A model generated the notes under the pieces. The model was not told where the DNA came from. It was given only the letters and a program-made list of their open reading frames with translations, and did not search any database. 64,000 nt of DNA, taken from assembly GCA_913774845.1 (NCBI GenBank), contig CAJYJO010000019.1:1-64000 (forward strand), read 5' to 3'. The DNA is from an uncultured Microbacterium sp. (GTDB taxonomy: Bacteria > Actinomycetota > Actinomycetes > Actinomycetales > Microbacteriaceae). Shown piece after piece: positions 62,243 through 64,000 of the stretch. The position numbers were made by a program, and so were the translations under genes. The stretch's first letter is position 1, and every line of letters begins with the position of its first letter.

Positions 62243-63544
62243 ATGCTTCTCGAAAGAGACCTCATCCAGTCCGTCGGATTCCGCAACGTCCGTGAGAACG
62301 GCGAGATCACCGGTTTCCAGTTCCGCGTCCGGATGCCGTCGTACCGCGGCATGGCCGCCTCGCTCATCGACGGCATCGGGGTGAGCATCCCCGGTCTGGT
62401 CGACGTCGCGCCCGACGTTCCGCTGTGGACCCTTCAGGGGCAGCAGTACACGCTCGCCGAGCTGTGGGACGGCGACGGCGTGCGCTGGCCGCTCGAGGAC
62501 GCCGCGATCATCACGGTTCCGCTTCCCGGCGGCCTTCCCGACGGCGTGCACGAGCTCTCGATCGAGCTGCGCCTGCGCATGTCCTACATCCCGCAGGAGC
62601 ACCAGCCGAGCACCTACCGCGTCACCAAACATGTGACCCTCGCGCCCGAGGCATCCGGTGCCCCCTTCCGCTACGGCGTCTCGCTGTACAGCTACATGAG
62701 CGACTACGGCACGGTCATGGACCTCGAGACCGCCATGGCCTCGATCGCCGACCTCGGCGCGACGGGAATCGAGATCCTCGGCGAGGCGCACGTGCCGAAC
62801 TACCCGACCCCCTCGGACGAGTGGGTCGAGCAGTGGTTCGCGCTGCTTTCGACCTACGGCCTCGAGCCGACCAACATGGGCTCGTGGATCGACACGCGCC
62901 TGCACTCCAGCGGCCCGAACGGTCGCGACATGACGGTCGAAGAGGGTGCCGCGGCTCTGCAGCGCGACCTGCGGCTCGCCAAGCGCCTCGGCTTCCGCTT
63001 CGTGCGACCCAAGATCGGCGTCGTCTCGAGCGACCTCATCCCGCACCCGATCTGGACCGAGGTCGTCGAGGCCTCCCTCCCGCTCGCGGAGGAGCTCGAC
63101 GTCGTCATCTGCCCCGAGATCCACTCGCCGACCCCGATCAAGCACGAGGTCGTCGACGACTACATCGCGCTCATCCGCCGCACCGGCACGAAGCACTTCG
63201 GCCTGCTGCTCGACACCGGCATCTTCCAGGACCGCCCGATCCCGCTCAAGCCCGGCGAGCTGCCCGGCCAGCGCCCGGCGTTCCTCGACGGCATCCACGT
63301 CGACCCGAACGACGTGTTCGACGTGATCGAGAACGTCGTGTTCATCCAGGCGAAGTTCCACGACATCGACGAAGAGCTCGACGACAAGCAGATCCCGTGG
63401 GAGCCGGTGCTCACGGCCCTCAAGGACGCGGGCTACACGGGCTACCTCTCCAGCGAGTACGAGGGCGAGCGCGAGCCGTGGCGCTCGATCGAGCAGGTGC
63501 GGCGCCAGCATTCGCTGATCCGTCAGATCGCCGACCGGCTCTGA
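62243..63544 (+). CDS. C-glycoside deglycosidase-like protein: beta-like domain fused to TIM-barrel alpha-like domain
   Basis: A 433-residue protein. Residues 1-130 are a beta-sandwich resembling the DUF6379/C-glycoside deglycosidase beta subunit (GFRNVRENGEITGFQFRVRM at the start). Residues 140-433 are a xylose-isomerase-like TIM barrel with metal-ligand candidates in GIEILGEAHV (Glu), VICPEIHSPTP (Glu and His), LLLDTGIF (Asp), IQAKFHDID (His) and YLSSEYEGER (Glu). In described C-glycoside deglycosidases these are separate alpha and beta subunits; here they are fused. The expected reaction is C-C bond cleavage of a 3-oxo-C-glycoside. It is followed 8 bp later by another beta-like gene. Confidence 0.75.
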   Translation: MLLERDLIQSVGFRNVRENGEITGFQFRVRMPSYRGMAASLIDGIGVSIPGLVDVAPDVPLWTLQGQQYTLAELWDGDGVRWPLEDAAIITVPLPGGLPDGVHELSIELRLRMSYIPQEHQPSTYRVTKHVTLAPEASGAPFRYGVSLYSYMSDYGTVMDLETAMASIADLGATGIEILGEAHVPNYPTPSDEWVEQWFALLSTYGLEPTNMGSWIDTRLHSSGPNGRDMTVEEGAAALQRDLRLAKRLGFRFVRPKIGVVSSDLIPHPIWTEVVEASLPLAEELDVVICPEIHSPTPIKHEVVDDYIALIRRTGTKHFGLLLDTGIFQDRPIPLKPGELPGQRPAFLDGIHVDPNDVFDVIENVVFIQAKFHDIDEELDDKQIPWEPVLTALKDAGYTGYLSSEYEGEREPWRSIEQVRRQHSLIRQIADRL

Positions 63545-63552
63545 GGAACGCC

Positions 63553-64000
63553 GTGCCGAACGGACTCATCCACGACGACAGCCTGCGCACGCACCCCGAC
63601 GGGCTCGCGCTGCGCCTGACGATCCCCTGGTACCGCAGCCTCTGGCTCTCGTCGGTGACGACCCTCGCCCTCGCCGTCGACGGGGAGGAGGTGGATGCCG
63701 ACGACCTCCGCGTCGAGTTCGGTGACACCTCCTACCGGCTCGACGAGCTGCCGGAGCAGAGCGAACGGCTCTGGTTCCTGCAGGAGCACCCGCTCCTCGT
63801 CGCGCGCCGCTCCACGCCGGTCGCCCTCGGCGAGACCCACGACGTCGTGCTGCACGGCGAGCTGCGCCTGCCGTACATGCAGATCGCGCCCGGGGCCGAC
63901 GGCGGCCCGGGGATGTACGTGCCGAACGTCGTGCATGACGTGAAGAGCCTCACGGTCGTCGATGCGGATGCCGAGCCCCCGGCGCTCGTGTCCGAGGTGG
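63553..64000 (+). CDS. C-glycoside deglycosidase beta-like protein (partial, cut by window edge)
   Basis: The first 149 codons of a DUF6379-like beta-sandwich protein: LIHDDSLRTHPDGLALRLTI, then PWYRSLWLSSVTTLALAVDG, and GELRLPYMQIAPGADGG. This is the pattern of the small beta subunit, here as a separate gene beside the fused beta-alpha gene. GTG start after GAGGA. No stop before the end. It probably partners the product of the preceding gene. Confidence 0.7.
   Translation, partial: MPNGLIHDDSLRTHPDGLALRLTIPWYRSLWLSSVTTLALAVDGEEVDADDLRVEFGDTSYRLDELPEQSERLWFLQEHPLLVARRSTPVALGETHDVVLHGELRLPYMQIAPGADGGPGMYVPNVVHDVKSLTVVDADAEPPALVSEV

Overview
The window is about 64 kb of high-GC DNA from an actinobacterium, most likely Microbacterium or a close relative in the Microbacteriaceae. 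The indications are very GC-rich codon use, many GTG starts, ATGA/GTGA stop-start overlaps, Lsr2-type nucleoid proteins, a class Ib nrdHIEF operon, actinobacterial hut genes, and many leaderless promoters (TANNNT 6-7 nt before the start codon). No rRNA is present and I found one tRNA (Ala, anticodon CGC).

Layout. 0.1-2.1 kb: DUF485 protein and acetate symporter. 2.2-2.7 kb: an Ogt-like protein without its catalytic cysteine. 2.9-6.9 kb: a large SF1 helicase-like protein with degenerate Walker motifs, plus a small partner. 6.9-11.0 kb: mscL, a FmdB zinc ribbon, 5-formyl-THF cyclo-ligase, galU, a RimJ-type acetyltransferase and a coiled-coil membrane protein. 11.1-15.8 kb: a degraded mobile island at tRNA-Ala. 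It holds a serine recombinase lacking its catalytic domain, a frameshifted IS3-family element, a polymorphic toxin that lost its C-terminal domain to the IS, two tiny coupled ORFs, a CdiI-like immunity protein and a putative HEPN protein. 15.8-21.4 kb: two ABC export systems. 21.6-26.7 kb: an amino-acid permease, acetolactate decarboxylase between two lsr2 genes, an amino-acid dehydrogenase and a YbaK deacylase. 26.7-27.4 kb: two abutting tandem repeat arrays. 27.4-33.8 kb: a sugar ABC uptake operon with a glycogen-debranching-type enzyme and a divergent LacI regulator, with a palindromic operator between them. 34.0-40.8 kb: histidine utilisation (IclR regulator, hutH, hutU, hutI, and converging hutG with a SixA phosphatase and a GGCT-like protein). 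41.2-45.5 kb: DUF445, acyl-CoA dehydrogenase, a small unknown protein and an MFS transporter. 45.9-49.7 kb: nrdHIEF with a candidate NrdR box pair.

49.8-53.2 kb is a compact, AT-richer cassette inserted after nrdF: adenine-N6 DNA methyltransferase, DUF262 NTPase and RelA/SpoT-type synthetase, with overlapping genes. It looks like an undescribed self/non-self defence module (methylation, sensor, alarmone-type effector), and it is my main candidate for a new system. 53.5-58.6 kb holds a small ORF with a GH114-like lipoprotein, a nucleoside salvage operon (FUSC, membrane protein, ribokinase with an apparent ATC start, nucleoside hydrolase) and a DUF3817 protein.

58.7-64.0 kb is a sugar/aglycone catabolic cluster: TetR regulator, GH39-like protein, FAD monooxygenase-fold oxidoreductase, then divergently a protein in which a C-glycoside deglycosidase beta-like domain is fused to the TIM-barrel alpha-like domain, then a second beta-like gene cut by the window edge. 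I infer a C-glycoside deglycosylation pathway. A perfect palindrome lies in the divergent promoter region.

All assignments come from reading the sequence and from family knowledge; no database search was run.
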